Both the position numbers and the translations under genes were made by a program. This document shows positions 1 through 8,739 of a DNA stretch of 64,000 nt, one piece after another. The notes beneath the pieces were generated by a model that had not been told where the DNA came from, ran no database searches, and saw only the letters and a list, made by a program, of their open reading frames with translations. Position 1 is the stretch's first letter. Each line of letters begins with the position of its first letter. Origin of the DNA: Stieleria sedimenti (lineage in GTDB: Bacteria; Planctomycetota; Planctomycetia; Pirellulales; Pirellulaceae); the NCBI RefSeq assembly GCF_025060895.1, contig NZ_JANZKV010000012.1, forward strand, positions 61,157 through 125,156, written 5' to 3'.

Positions 1-2
1 AA

Positions 3-2372
3 CCGACCGGAGAGTACACCGCATTGGAAACCGACCTGGAGCTTTTTGAACGACCTTGGACGGGGGTGTGGTGCACCGACATCGAAGCCGACGGAGACTT
101 GGATTTACTGCTCAGTGACGGCGACGCCGAAGTTCGGTGTGCGATCAACAACGGTGAGAATCAATTCCAACCGTTCGACACCATTCCGTCGGTTCAAGGC
201 GTGATCGCGGTCAAGGAAATCGACGCTGATCTCGATGGCGACGTTGATCTGATACATCTTGATCGTCAAGGCCACGTGGCGGTGTGGATGAATGCTCGGG
301 GAGGAAAGTTTGATCTGGAAGCGCTTGATTCGATCGGCGCGTGCATCGCGATTGCCGTTACCGATCTGAACGCCAACGGCCGATACGAGATCTTGTGTTT
401 CACTCGCGAGGGGGAGATCGTCTCGTGCGAGTTTGACGGCCAAGAATGGGGCATCGAACGCAACCTACAGTCAGACCTCAGTCTTGAAACGGAACGCGAC
501 GCCGCGGTATCCCGCTCGGCCGGCTTTCTCGCAGCAGCAGACTTGGACAACAACGGCGCGATCGATGTCGTCGCAAGCGCCGCCGGTCAGACCCAAGTTT
601 GGCTACACGATATCGGCGGCGACTGGTTTCCACTCCCAGCTGCCCCGAAAACCCAGGTGACGTCGGTTATCGACATAAATTGTGATGGGTTGCTTGATTT
701 GGTCGGACAGACCGATGCCGGCACGATGATCTGGAAAAATGAAAGCCGCGCGGGTTATCGATGGCACAGCATACAACCGAAAGCGACACGGGCCGACGGC
801 GATAAACGAATCAATCCGTTCGGCATCGGCGGTAGGATTGAAATCCGTGCCGGAAACACAGTCCAATCGCAGATGATCGATTCGACTCGCATCCACTTCG
901 GACTCGGCAAGCACTCGCAAATTGATGTCGCTCGGATTGTTTGGCCCAACGGCACCAACCAAGCAGAATTCGAGTTGTCTGAAAACTCGTCTTCCGTCGC
1001 CGTGCAACGATTAAAGGGATCATGCCCCTGGGTATTCACTTACGACGGCAGTGGGTTTCGTTTCATCAAAGACTTTCTCTGGCGGTCCCCACTGGGGCTG
1101 AAAATCAATGCCCAAGACACCGCCGGTATCACGCAGACCGAAGACCGCATCAAAATCGGGGGCGACGCGCTTGCCGAGCGCAACGGCGAATACGAAATTC
1201 GCATCACCGCGGAATTGTGGGAAACTCACTTCTTTGACCATGTGTCCTTGCTGGCCATCGACCACCAACGCGACACCGAAATCTATGTGGACGAAAGTTT
1301 TGTTCCTCAAAAGGCGCCTCGTGACCAGATCCTGGTCGGTTCGGCACCACAGAGATTGCTGCAACTGACCGACTCCAATGGAGACCGCGTCGATGAAGTG
1401 CTACGTGAAAACGACGGCAATTATGCCGACCACTTTCCGCTCGGCCCCTATCAAGGACTGACGACGGAACATTGGATCGAATTCAGTTTTCCTCGCGATG
1501 CACTCAACGGCGGCGAAATCCTGTTGGTCGGGCACGGATGGATCTATCCCACCGACAGTTCCCTGAACGTTGCCATTTCGCAAAACGCATCGTTAAGGCC
1601 GCATGGTTTGGTTTTGGAGCAGTTGATGGCCGACGGAAGCTGGAAACGTCTTCGCGACGACCTCGGTTTTCCGGCGGGAAAGCACAAGGACATGATCATC
1701 GTGCTCGACAGTCGATCATTGTCATCGGAAAGCCGTTATCGTTTAAGGACGAACATGGAAGTCTACTGGGATTCCTTGCGTTGGTCGTCCCGGTTGACTG
1801 ATCAAGACGTCACGCAGTCCCAACTTGCCCTGACGGATTCGCAATTGCTCGGCCGCGGATTTTCGAAGCTGGAACCGTTCGATCGCCGCCGCCCGGACAC
1901 GCCGATCTATGAAGTCGGATCTCGTGCACCGCAGTGGTTGGATCTGGAAGGCTACTACACACGGTATGGCGACGTGGCGGAATTGCTGCAGCACGTCGAT
2001 GACCGCTACGTCATCATGAACGCCGGTGATGAGCTCGTGCTCCGCTTTTCGGCCGCGTCTTCGTCGCCGCTCGCCACGGCCGACAGGGCGGATGGCAAGC
2101 GAGACTTCGTGTTGGTCGGGGACGGTTGGGTCAAGGATGGAGACTTCAACACGAGCTATTCTCGAACCGTGCGTCCCCTGCCGAGCCACTCGTCCATCGC
2201 GGACGTCGCTCCGGAATACAGCCGTCCTTTGCCACCGCTGACGGCTGACCCGGTCTATCTCAAGCACGAAGCCGACTGGCAGGTGTTTCATACCCGCTAC
2301 GTCACGCCAGACGCGTTTCAACGAAAGCTGATGCCACATCATCAAAGATTTTCCCCATCCTCTGTTCCGTAA
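3..2372 (+). CDS. CRTAC1/ASPIC-UnbV repeat protein, 5'-truncated by window edge
   Basis: The reading frame is open to the left edge, so the true start lies outside the window; 789 residues are visible. The first ~260 residues carry several FG-GAP/VCBS-like Asp-rich turns (DIEADGDLDLLLSDGD, EIDADLDGDVDLIHLD, DLDNNGAIDVVAS) typical of calcium-binding beta-propeller blades. An ASPIC/UnbV-like segment follows (INPFGIGGRIEIRAG, then RIHFGLGKHSQIDVARIVWP). The remaining ~480 residues are a long extension rich in Asp and aromatic residues that I cannot place in a named domain. Such proteins are usually secreted or periplasmic; the signal peptide would be in the missing part. The stop is 6 bp before the next gene, which carries the same propeller plus UnbV arrangement, so the two are probably co-transcribed. 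The exact role is unknown. Confidence 0.85.
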   Translation, partial: PTGEYTALETDLELFERPWTGVWCTDIEADGDLDLLLSDGDAEVRCAINNGENQFQPFDTIPSVQGVIAVKEIDADLDGDVDLIHLDRQGHVAVWMNARGGKFDLEALDSIGACIAIAVTDLNANGRYEILCFTREGEIVSCEFDGQEWGIERNLQSDLSLETERDAAVSRSAGFLAAADLDNNGAIDVVASAAGQTQVWLHDIGGDWFPLPAAPKTQVTSVIDINCDGLLDLVGQTDAGTMIWKNESRAGYRWHSIQPKATRADGDKRINPFGIGGRIEIRAGNTVQSQMIDSTRIHFGLGKHSQIDVARIVWPNGTNQAEFELSENSSSVAVQRLKGSCPWVFTYDGSGFRFIKDFLWRSPLGLKINAQDTAGITQTEDRIKIGGDALAERNGEYEIRITAELWETHFFDHVSLLAIDHQRDTEIYVDESFVPQKAPRDQILVGSAPQRLLQLTDSNGDRVDEVLRENDGNYADHFPLGPYQGLTTEHWIEFSFPRDALNGGEILLVGHGWIYPTDSSLNVAISQNASLRPHGLVLEQLMADGSWKRLRDDLGFPAGKHKDMIIVLDSRSLSSESRYRLRTNMEVYWDSLRWSSRLTDQDVTQSQLALTDSQLLGRGFSKLEPFDRRRPDTPIYEVGSRAPQWLDLEGYYTRYGDVAELLQHVDDRYVIMNAGDELVLRFSAASSSPLATADRADGKRDFVLVGDGWVKDGDFNTSYSRTVRPLPSHSSIADVAPEYSRPLPPLTADPVYLKHEADWQVFHTRYVTPDAFQRKLMPHHQRFSPSSVP

Positions 2373-2378
2373 CCGCCC

Positions 2379-4160
2379 ATGATTCGTTCAATCATTGCAA
2401 TTTGCTTTGCCGGTCTGTTGTTTGGTCCGGCCGCGTACTTTCGTTGGTCGTCGGGCAACTTGAAAACCGGAGGTCGTGAATTGATTTCGACCGACACACG
2501 GCTGCAACGATATGGATTCTCTCTCCACGAGGTCGCCCAAGACGTCGGCGTCGATTTTGTCCATCAACCTCCGAAAGTCGACCGGCGGCTCAGCCACATT
2601 GAATCTCAGATCTCAGCGATGGGGGCGAGCGTCTCGGTCGTCGATGTCGATCAAGATGGCTGGCAAGATTTCTACCTCACGTCCAGCGCTCCGGGGGCAC
2701 AGAATCATTTTTACCGCAACCGAGGCGATGGCAGCTTCGAAGAGATCGCAGAACAACTCGGACTGGCAAATTTGAATGGAGAGGGTGTGGGCGCCTGCAT
2801 GGGATCCGTCTGGGCAGACTTTGACAATGACGGATTTGACGACGTGCTGGTCTATCGCTGGGGGCGCCAAGAGTTGCTCAAGAACCACGAGGGAAAACGG
2901 TTCGAATCGCTCGGAGATTCTGCCGGGCTGCCCGCCTGGGCCAACGTCGGCACCGCGACGTGGCTGGACTTTGACCGCGACGGACGCGTCGACCTGTTCC
3001 TGGCCGGCTATTGGCCGGACGACGTCAGGCTGAACGAGTTGGTTGACACGCGGATCATGCCCGAGAGTTTCGAATATGCCGACAATGGTGGCCACAACTG
3101 GATGCTGCGAAATGCCGGCGGCGGGCAATTCGTGGACGTCACCGAAGAAGTCGGCGTCGACAGCACTCGTTGGACGCTGGCGGTCGTGGCAGCTGACTTC
3201 GACGACGACTCCTTTGTCGATCTTTTCCTGGCCAACGACTACGGCGTGTCAGAGCTTTTTCGGAACGAAGACGGAAAACGCTTTGTCGAGGTCGGCAAGG
3301 AGTCTGGAATCGGGTTCGCGCCCAAGAGCGGGATGAACGCATCTGTCGGTGACGTCCTCAATCAAGGCCGGCTTTCGATCTATGAATCGAATATCTCCGA
3401 AGAAGGTGTGCTGCTGCAGGGCAATAACTTGTGGTTCCCATCGGACGACCAGTCGATTCGTTTCCAGAACCTGGCCTCGGTGATGGGAGTGGAACTAGGG
3501 GGCTGGAGTTTTGGAGCGCAATTCGGGGATCTAAACAACGACGGTTTCACTGACCTTTACGTGACCAACGGCTACGTGTCGGGCGAACAAGGGACGAGCT
3601 ACTGGTATGACTTTTCTCAAATCACCGGCGGGCATCAGCAAATCATTTCCGATGCGACCAATTGGCCGGACATGCGGCAGCGGAGTCTGGCCGGCTACCA
3701 ATCGACGCGTCTCTGGGTCAACGACGGTTCGGGCAGCTTCCGAGACGTCGCGCAGTGGGTGGGCGTGACCGACCGGTACGACGGCCGCGCGATCGCATTG
3801 GCGGATTTCCGCAATCGCGGCGTCCTGGACGTCGTCGTTGCGAACCAGCGGGGGCCAGCGTTGGTGTACCAAAACACGGTCGATCCGTCACGACATTGGA
3901 TTGCGTTCGACCTGGAAGGAACCGAGAGCAATCGCAGTGCGATCGGTGCGCGTGTCCGCGTGTTTTGGAACGGGCAGCAGCAGCTGCAAGAAATAGTCGC
4001 TGCGAGTGGCTATTCCTCGCAAAACCAGGGCCGGCTGCATTTCGGACTCGGAGCCGCGTCCGACGTTGAGCGCGTCGTCATTCGATGGCCCAGTGGAAAG
4101 GAACAAGAGATCATTGCCCCTGCGGTTGATCAACTCCATACGATTCGAGAGGTACAATGA
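2379..4160 (+). CDS. CRTAC1 family protein (FG-GAP propeller with ASPIC/UnbV domain)
   Basis: The 593-aa product starts with a hydrophobic segment (IIAICFAGLLFGPAAYF) that can act as a signal peptide or anchor. FG-GAP/VCBS blades follow with Asp-rich loops (VDVDQDGWQDFYLTS, DFDNDGFDDVLVY, DFDRDGRVDLFLAGY, DLNNDGFTDLYVTNGY). The C-terminal ~70 residues are a clear ASPIC/UnbV domain (AIGARVRVFWNGQQQLQEI, then RLHFGLGAASDVERVVIRWP). The family is widespread and secreted in Planctomycetota; it binds calcium and is presumed to mediate protein or surface interactions, with no catalytic site seen. The start is 6 bp after the previous stop. The stop overlaps the RnfD-like gene (ATGA), indicating translational coupling, so this protein probably works with that membrane protein. 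Confidence 0.9.
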   Translation: MIRSIIAICFAGLLFGPAAYFRWSSGNLKTGGRELISTDTRLQRYGFSLHEVAQDVGVDFVHQPPKVDRRLSHIESQISAMGASVSVVDVDQDGWQDFYLTSSAPGAQNHFYRNRGDGSFEEIAEQLGLANLNGEGVGACMGSVWADFDNDGFDDVLVYRWGRQELLKNHEGKRFESLGDSAGLPAWANVGTATWLDFDRDGRVDLFLAGYWPDDVRLNELVDTRIMPESFEYADNGGHNWMLRNAGGGQFVDVTEEVGVDSTRWTLAVVAADFDDDSFVDLFLANDYGVSELFRNEDGKRFVEVGKESGIGFAPKSGMNASVGDVLNQGRLSIYESNISEEGVLLQGNNLWFPSDDQSIRFQNLASVMGVELGGWSFGAQFGDLNNDGFTDLYVTNGYVSGEQGTSYWYDFSQITGGHQQIISDATNWPDMRQRSLAGYQSTRLWVNDGSGSFRDVAQWVGVTDRYDGRAIALADFRNRGVLDVVVANQRGPALVYQNTVDPSRHWIAFDLEGTESNRSAIGARVRVFWNGQQQLQEIVAASGYSSQNQGRLHFGLGAASDVERVVIRWPSGKEQEIIAPAVDQLHTIREVQ

Positions 4161-5137
4161 GTGATTCTCAATCACTGCAATCGTCATCCAATGTTGCCTC
4201 GATCGGTGACGCCGTTGGAGCTGACTCCGCATCCGATGGGGCGCAGATTCCGTCGGGCGGCACATGGCGTAGGTGGCTGACCCTGGAAAATCGGTTTCTG
4301 GCACCGTTATTGATCACCAGCATCCTGCTGGTGGGGCAGTTGACTTTTGGTATTCTTGAGAGCTGGTCGAGAACCTTGATCGCCATCGGGATTGCGATCG
4401 CCAGTGAGCTTGTGTTGGGAAAACTTGTGGTCGGGAAGTTTCCGCACTTGGCAAGCGCTTACATCTCTGGGATCAGCGTCGGTATTTTGATCCGATCGCC
4501 ATTCATTTGGCCCTACGCCATGTGCTCGGGACTGTCGATCATGTCGAAATACGTCTTGCGGATTCACGACCGACACCTTTGGAACCCGTCCAATTTCGGT
4601 GTCAGCGCGATGCTGTTCTTGTATCCGACGGCGGTGGCCAGTCTTAGCATCCAATGGGGCAACACCTTGTGGCCGATGCTGGTGGTCTGGGTCCTTGGGT
4701 CGATGATCATCAGCCGTCTGAAACGGTTTCACATCTGTCTGACGTATGTCATCTCATTCATCGCGTTTGCAGGGGCGCGGAGTTGGCTGACGGGAAGTCC
4801 GTTCTTGGCAAACGTGTCACCACTGACCGGACCGATGTACCAGCTGTTTGTCTTCTTTATGATCACCGACCCGAAAACGACGGTTCGTCCCAAATGGGGG
4901 CAGTGCGTCGTCGCATGCTTGATCGCAGCGGTCGAGATGTTTCTGCGGTTGGCAGAATTCATTCATGCACCGTATTACGCGTTGTTCCTGGTCGGTCCCT
5001 TGGCGTTGGCCATCGAAATGCGTTGGACACGCCACCGTTGCGGACAGGCGAAAGACGCCGAGCCGTTGTTAAACTATGACAAAAATGCAGTCGATTCCTC
5101 CCTGGCAAGGGAAATTGGGCCAGCAGAAACGACTTGA
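4157..5137 (+). CDS. RnfD/NqrB-like integral membrane protein (orphan)
   Basis: This 326-aa protein has about 50 hydrophilic N-terminal residues followed by a series of membrane segments. The stretches HLWNPSNFGVSAMLFLYP and FFMITDPKTTVRPKWGQ resemble the conserved cores of the NqrB/RnfD family (PF03116), membrane subunits of Na+- or H+-translocating electron-transfer complexes. No S-G-A-T type covalent-FMN attachment motif is visible, and no other rnf/nqr genes are in the window, so this is probably a stand-alone derivative rather than part of a full Rnf complex. It is coupled by a 4-bp overlap to the upstream CRTAC1 gene and followed after 93 bp by a porin gene. The substrate or electron partner cannot be told from the sequence. 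Confidence 0.75.
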   Translation: MSDSQSLQSSSNVASIGDAVGADSASDGAQIPSGGTWRRWLTLENRFLAPLLITSILLVGQLTFGILESWSRTLIAIGIAIASELVLGKLVVGKFPHLASAYISGISVGILIRSPFIWPYAMCSGLSIMSKYVLRIHDRHLWNPSNFGVSAMLFLYPTAVASLSIQWGNTLWPMLVVWVLGSMIISRLKRFHICLTYVISFIAFAGARSWLTGSPFLANVSPLTGPMYQLFVFFMITDPKTTVRPKWGQCVVACLIAAVEMFLRLAEFIHAPYYALFLVGPLALAIEMRWTRHRCGQAKDAEPLLNYDKNAVDSSLAREIGPAETT

Positions 5138-5230
5138 GTTTGCGCCGAGCGGTCGACTGTGACGACATGTACCGACAAGGGTTGAGCAAAACGTTGTTCA
5201 GAAACAAGTTTTGCACATTGAGGCGTACCG

Positions 5231-6928
5231 ATGCATTTCGCTCGAGCCGGAGGCCATGGATTGGCTCTCCTGGTGGCGTTTGCCGCTATTTCTAACACGG
5301 CGGCCTATGACGGCAGTGCCGTTTCCACTCTCCAACAGGCGGTCGTTGTCGACGCGACACCGCCCGAATTTGATGGGCTGCCCCGGCACGCCGCGACGGA
5401 GCCGGCCCCCGTCGCTCCGGCGTCTTGTCGATGCCAACACAACGTCACGGGGACATGCCTGGATTGGTCCAAGTATCCCGAAACCGTTCGTCCGATGCCT
5501 CGGCCGGGAATCTTTTCAATTCCGCCGAGTGGTTGCGGCTACTATTCCGCATTTGATGCGTTGACCGGTCGATGCCGTTCGGGCAAACCGCCGTCGGGGT
5601 ATGCACCGTTCGCCATCAATGCGTGGCCCTTCTTCGACGCCGACTGGAGGTATGTCGAGAAAGTCCCCGACGCCCAACGCTCAATCGTCGAGCGGATGAA
5701 GCGAATCCATTTGACCGACAGGCTGTTGCTCAGCACGGGAGGCGAGTTTTGGCTCCGTTACTCCAATGAGACCAACAGTCGTCTGTCGGGAATGAAGAAC
5801 GATTACTTGCTCAGCCATGTCCGGCAATACCTGGATGTTTGGTACGGTGACATGCTTCGTGTGTACGGCGAATACGTCTGGGCGGACAGTTTTGGAGAAG
5901 AACTGGCGCCTGTCCCGCCGGACGTTGATCGCGGCGACCTTTTGGATCTATTCGTTGATATTCGCCTCGGAGATCTGGCAGGCAAACCGGTCTACTTGCG
6001 CGGGGGCCGTCAGGAATTACTGTTCGGTTCACAGCGACTGGTCACTCCCCTGCCGTGGGCGAACAAGCGTCACTCCTTCGACGGTTTTCGGGTGTTCCGC
6101 CAAGGGGAATCATTCGATGTCGACGCGTTTTGGACCCACTACGTGCCACCGCAAGCGAGTGAGTTTGATTCGGCCGATGACAATCAGACGTTTGCCGGGC
6201 TATGGCTGACTCACCGGCCACAGAAAGGTGAGTCGCGCGACCTGTACTACCTGTTCTACGACAATGAAAACGCGGCAATGCCGTTGGGCATCCGCAGAGC
6301 CCCTTTCCAAACCCACACGTTTGGCACACGTTGGGCAGGGAGTCGCGATGGATTCTTATGGGATGCAGAAGCGGCGTTGCAAACTGGACAACAAGGCGAT
6401 CGAGACTTGATGGCCGGGATGGGAACGCTCGGCTTGGGAAAACATTGGGGCAAGGCATTTTGGTCACCCTCGTTTTGGCTTTATTACGACTACGCCAGCG
6501 GAGACAACGATCCGGCATCGGGGACGTCAAACACGTTCAACCAGCAGTTTCCGTTTGGGCACTACTATCTGGGCTGGATGGATCTGGTCGGCCGTCAAAA
6601 CATCCACGATATCAACGCACACCTTTACCTCTATCCGTCAAAATGGACGACGGTCTGGCTCCAGTATCATCACTTCTACTTGGCCGAAGACCGCGACGCG
6701 CTGTACAACGCCGGTGGTGTCCCGTATCGCCGTGACCCGACCGGATCGGCCGGCAACAACGTCGGTGATGAAATCGATCTGGTTATCAATTTCCACCTCA
6801 CCAGATACTCCGATCTTCTCGTCAGCTATAACAAGCTGTTTGGCGGACGCTTCCTAGAGGAAACTGCCGGGCCCAACCAAGCCTCGGACGCCGAAAGTCT
6901 GTATCTGATTTTTCAGCAAAGGTGGTAA
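5231..6928 (+). CDS. alginate-export family outer-membrane porin
   Basis: The 565-aa protein starts with a signal peptide (hydrophobic core ALLVAFAAISNTAAY). A ~100-residue region follows with five cysteines (SCRCQHNVTGTC, SGCGYY, GRCRSG). From about residue 150 it has the aromatic, alternating pattern of a beta-barrel, with phrases typical of alginate-export family proteins (PF13372): YLRGGRQELLFGSQRLVTPL, FDGFRVF, and the final strand ESLYLIFQQRW ending in W. Length fits an 18-stranded AlgE-like barrel plus an N-terminal appendage. The founding member exports alginate across the outer membrane of Pseudomonas; planctomycete members lie outside alginate operons and their cargo is unknown. A GAGG-type ribosome site lies ~10 bp before the ATG. 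A GC-rich hairpin follows the stop. Confidence 0.82.
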   Translation: MHFARAGGHGLALLVAFAAISNTAAYDGSAVSTLQQAVVVDATPPEFDGLPRHAATEPAPVAPASCRCQHNVTGTCLDWSKYPETVRPMPRPGIFSIPPSGCGYYSAFDALTGRCRSGKPPSGYAPFAINAWPFFDADWRYVEKVPDAQRSIVERMKRIHLTDRLLLSTGGEFWLRYSNETNSRLSGMKNDYLLSHVRQYLDVWYGDMLRVYGEYVWADSFGEELAPVPPDVDRGDLLDLFVDIRLGDLAGKPVYLRGGRQELLFGSQRLVTPLPWANKRHSFDGFRVFRQGESFDVDAFWTHYVPPQASEFDSADDNQTFAGLWLTHRPQKGESRDLYYLFYDNENAAMPLGIRRAPFQTHTFGTRWAGSRDGFLWDAEAALQTGQQGDRDLMAGMGTLGLGKHWGKAFWSPSFWLYYDYASGDNDPASGTSNTFNQQFPFGHYYLGWMDLVGRQNIHDINAHLYLYPSKWTTVWLQYHHFYLAEDRDALYNAGGVPYRRDPTGSAGNNVGDEIDLVINFHLTRYSDLLVSYNKLFGGRFLEETAGPNQASDAESLYLIFQQRW

Positions 6929-6967
6929 GCGACTGCTGCAGCAACCCACCGTTCCACTTTGACTGCC

Positions 6968-6995
6968 GCGGGCGCATCGCTTAAGAGGCGCCCGC
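6968..6995 (+). terminator. GC-rich hairpin after the porin gene
   Basis: An 8-bp perfect stem (GCGGGCGC at 6968-6975 with GCGCCCGC at 6988-6995) with a 12-base loop lies 40 bp after the porin stop and 5 bp before the tRNA. There is no T-run, so intrinsic termination is only inferred; it could also be part of tRNA processing or insulation. Confidence 0.4.
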
Positions 6996-7000
6996 TGATC

Positions 7001-7073
7001 GCGGGTGTAACTCAGTTGGTAGAGTGACAGCTTCCCAAGCTGTTTGTCGCCGGTTCGAATCCGGTCACCCGCT
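7001..7073 (+). tRNA. tRNA-Gly (anticodon CCC)
   Basis: A complete cloverleaf can be folded. The acceptor stem pairs GCGGGTG (7001-7007) with CACCCGC (7066-7072) and has a T discriminator. The D-arm contains AGTTGGTAGAG. The anticodon stem ACAGC/GCTGT encloses the loop TTCCCAA with anticodon CCC, reading GGG glycine codons. The T-arm is GCCGG-TTCGAAT-CCGGT. No 3' CCA is encoded. The tRNA stands alone between convergent protein genes. Confidence 0.95.
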
Positions 7074-7100
7074 TTGGTGCGGCTTGTCCTCTCGGGCATG

Positions 7101-7400
7101 CTAGATCACAAAGTGACTGCGTTCGGCGTCGGCCGCGCGAAGCAGTTCTTGGAGTTTTCGCATGTCGAGCGTGTAGTTGCTGATGCGGTCAAGAATCTCC
7201 AACTTTTCGGTGTTGTGGCAAACTTCGGCAGCTTCTCTACAGGGCTCCATGGAATTAACCGGATCGGTTCCGGGAGCGATGTAAACACCGCACCAGCCGG
7301 CGAGATCGCGGCATAGATCGTCACGTTGATCTTTTAGTTCCAAATACCTCTGTTCCAACTTCTCGCGAGTATCGCCCGCGATTTGGGAATCGGGTGACAT
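7101..7400 (-). CDS. small conserved-looking hypothetical protein, helical
   Basis: I place the start at the ATG at 7400 (99 aa), preceded by GAGGAG about 8 bp upstream on the coding strand; the frame stays open further upstream but that part looks non-coding. The product is charged and helical (LEQRYLELKDQRDDLCRDL; ILDRISNYTLDMRKLQELL) with three cysteines and no signal peptide or membrane segment, suggesting a soluble coiled-coil or helical-bundle protein. I do not recognise a family. Its 3' end faces the tRNA. Confidence 0.6.
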   Translation of the reverse strand: MSPDSQIAGDTREKLEQRYLELKDQRDDLCRDLAGWCGVYIAPGTDPVNSMEPCREAAEVCHNTEKLEILDRISNYTLDMRKLQELLRAADAERSHFVI

Positions 7401-7809
7401 GGCTCTGCTCCTCGAATGCCTGTCGAGAGTGGATCTTCTCGCGTTCAATGAAGGGGCAATTTTCGTGCCAAAGGCGGCAACGCCGTGATCAGGCTGTCCG
7501 GCTTCAGGAAAAGCAGGCAACGGCGAATTCTTTTGGCGAGTGCCGTGCATCGACGCACAGTTTTCCGCACCCGCCACGGTCTCGGTGTGCAACCGAACGC
7601 CGCTGCTGGTGGTTTGATTTCTTCATCGTGTGATCCCAACATCGCGATCGAGATGGCCGAAAAAGAGCGGGCGGAAAAATGGGAGAGCCGGGAAACGACG
7701 GCGACAAGAAGATGCAACGCTCGAAGCAACGTGAGCGGGGTCACTGCGTCGGCCGAAGCCGCATTGAAAATCCTGTTCCCCCTTAAGACCGCCTTTTCGT
7801 TGGTCGAAC
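7401..7809. other. 409-bp stretch with no supportable gene
   Basis: Open frames on both strands are short, overlap each other, have Arg/Ser-rich translations and no convincing ribosome sites. I see no repeat or strong hairpin. The promoter of the small - strand gene ending at 7101 should lie in its first ~100 bp. Confidence 0.5.
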
Positions 7810-8613
7810 TTAGTGGAGGCTGTAATAGTTGAAATTGTCCTTGCCGACGGCATGGTAACCGGTTCGCCGTTGAATCCTGCCCGCGACCAAATTTCCGTCG
7901 ATGGTATTGAGACGCGGTGTGAAGGCGCTGTTCGGATCCACTTGCTCGATTAAAAAATGGTGCTGCTGCGTGGCCACGGTGCCGATATCAGCAAGCTGAA
8001 TGTTCTGCACGAACTGTGGACTCCAGCTGTTCAAAGCAATGGGGCCTCGCGGGGCACCAACGCCCAAATCCCAGCGGATCGACCGCAGACCCGCTTGGTG
8101 GTAGCAATAGACGCAGAATATACCGCACCAGCTCTTCTTCTTGCCAGAAAGGTAGGGTTGAGGGCTCCACGCTTTGCTGATCGGATCTTTGAAATCATCA
8201 TCGGTAAGCGCCACATCTGCCGCGTCTTTGAACATTTTCTGGACCAGATCAAGTCCTTTCGGCCGGCCATCGATCGTTTGCAAAAAGTCGACTTTGCCGA
8301 CAAGCTTGCCCGCTTCCTCAATGACACGTTTGCGGAAAGCTGCTTTGTCGAGTGTTGTGACCGGAGGAATGCCCAGGATATTTCCCAGCTGCGCGAGCAA
8401 CTCCGCCCATGTCTGGGGGCCAACAATGCCGTCGATCCCCAAGTGGTGTTGGCCTTGAAACTCTCGGGTTCTGGACTCTGATTTTGCGCCAAAGATTCCA
8501 TCGGTTACCAATGGCGGCAATGCGGAACGTGCCTGATTCAACATCTGCTGGATCTGTACCACGTCCTCTCCTCGACTTCCGAAGCGAACGATTCGGGCCA
8601 ATGTCTCATTCAT
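7810..8613 (-). CDS. peptidoglycan-binding protein with putative Cys/His hydrolase domain
   Basis: Of 267 aa, residues 1-77 form a PG_binding_1 (PF01471) domain: RFGSRGEDVVQIQQML, TDGIFGAKSE, then the second half DGIVGPQTWAELL. The C-terminal ~170 residues contain KSWCGIFCVYCYHQAG (Cys163) and TQQHHFLIEQVD (His218/219), spaced as the Cys and His of CHAP or NlpC/P60-like amidases. This suggests a cell-wall or toxin-type amidase, but the family cannot be fixed by eye. There is no signal peptide, so export, if it happens, would need another route. It is monocistronic and is followed upstream by a repeat-rich gap. Confidence 0.75.
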   Translation of the reverse strand: MNETLARIVRFGSRGEDVVQIQQMLNQARSALPPLVTDGIFGAKSESRTREFQGQHHLGIDGIVGPQTWAELLAQLGNILGIPPVTTLDKAAFRKRVIEEAGKLVGKVDFLQTIDGRPKGLDLVQKMFKDAADVALTDDDFKDPISKAWSPQPYLSGKKKSWCGIFCVYCYHQAGLRSIRWDLGVGAPRGPIALNSWSPQFVQNIQLADIGTVATQQHHFLIEQVDPNSAFTPRLNTIDGNLVAGRIQRRTGYHAVGKDNFNYYSLH

Positions 8614-8739
8614 GGTTTCGTTACGTCCAACGAGTGAATTGGGAGACGGATACCGTCAATGCTCTGCCACGCAATTATAAGGCCAAACGAGATTGCCACG
8701 CGGAACCGTGTCCACTTGGCACAAAGCCACCTGCTTTGG

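Noticed and set aside
7445..7744. 99-aa open frame on the - strand upstream of the small gene
   Set aside because: Starts hydrophobic, but no ribosome site, and the rest is Arg-rich and overlaps other frames equally open.
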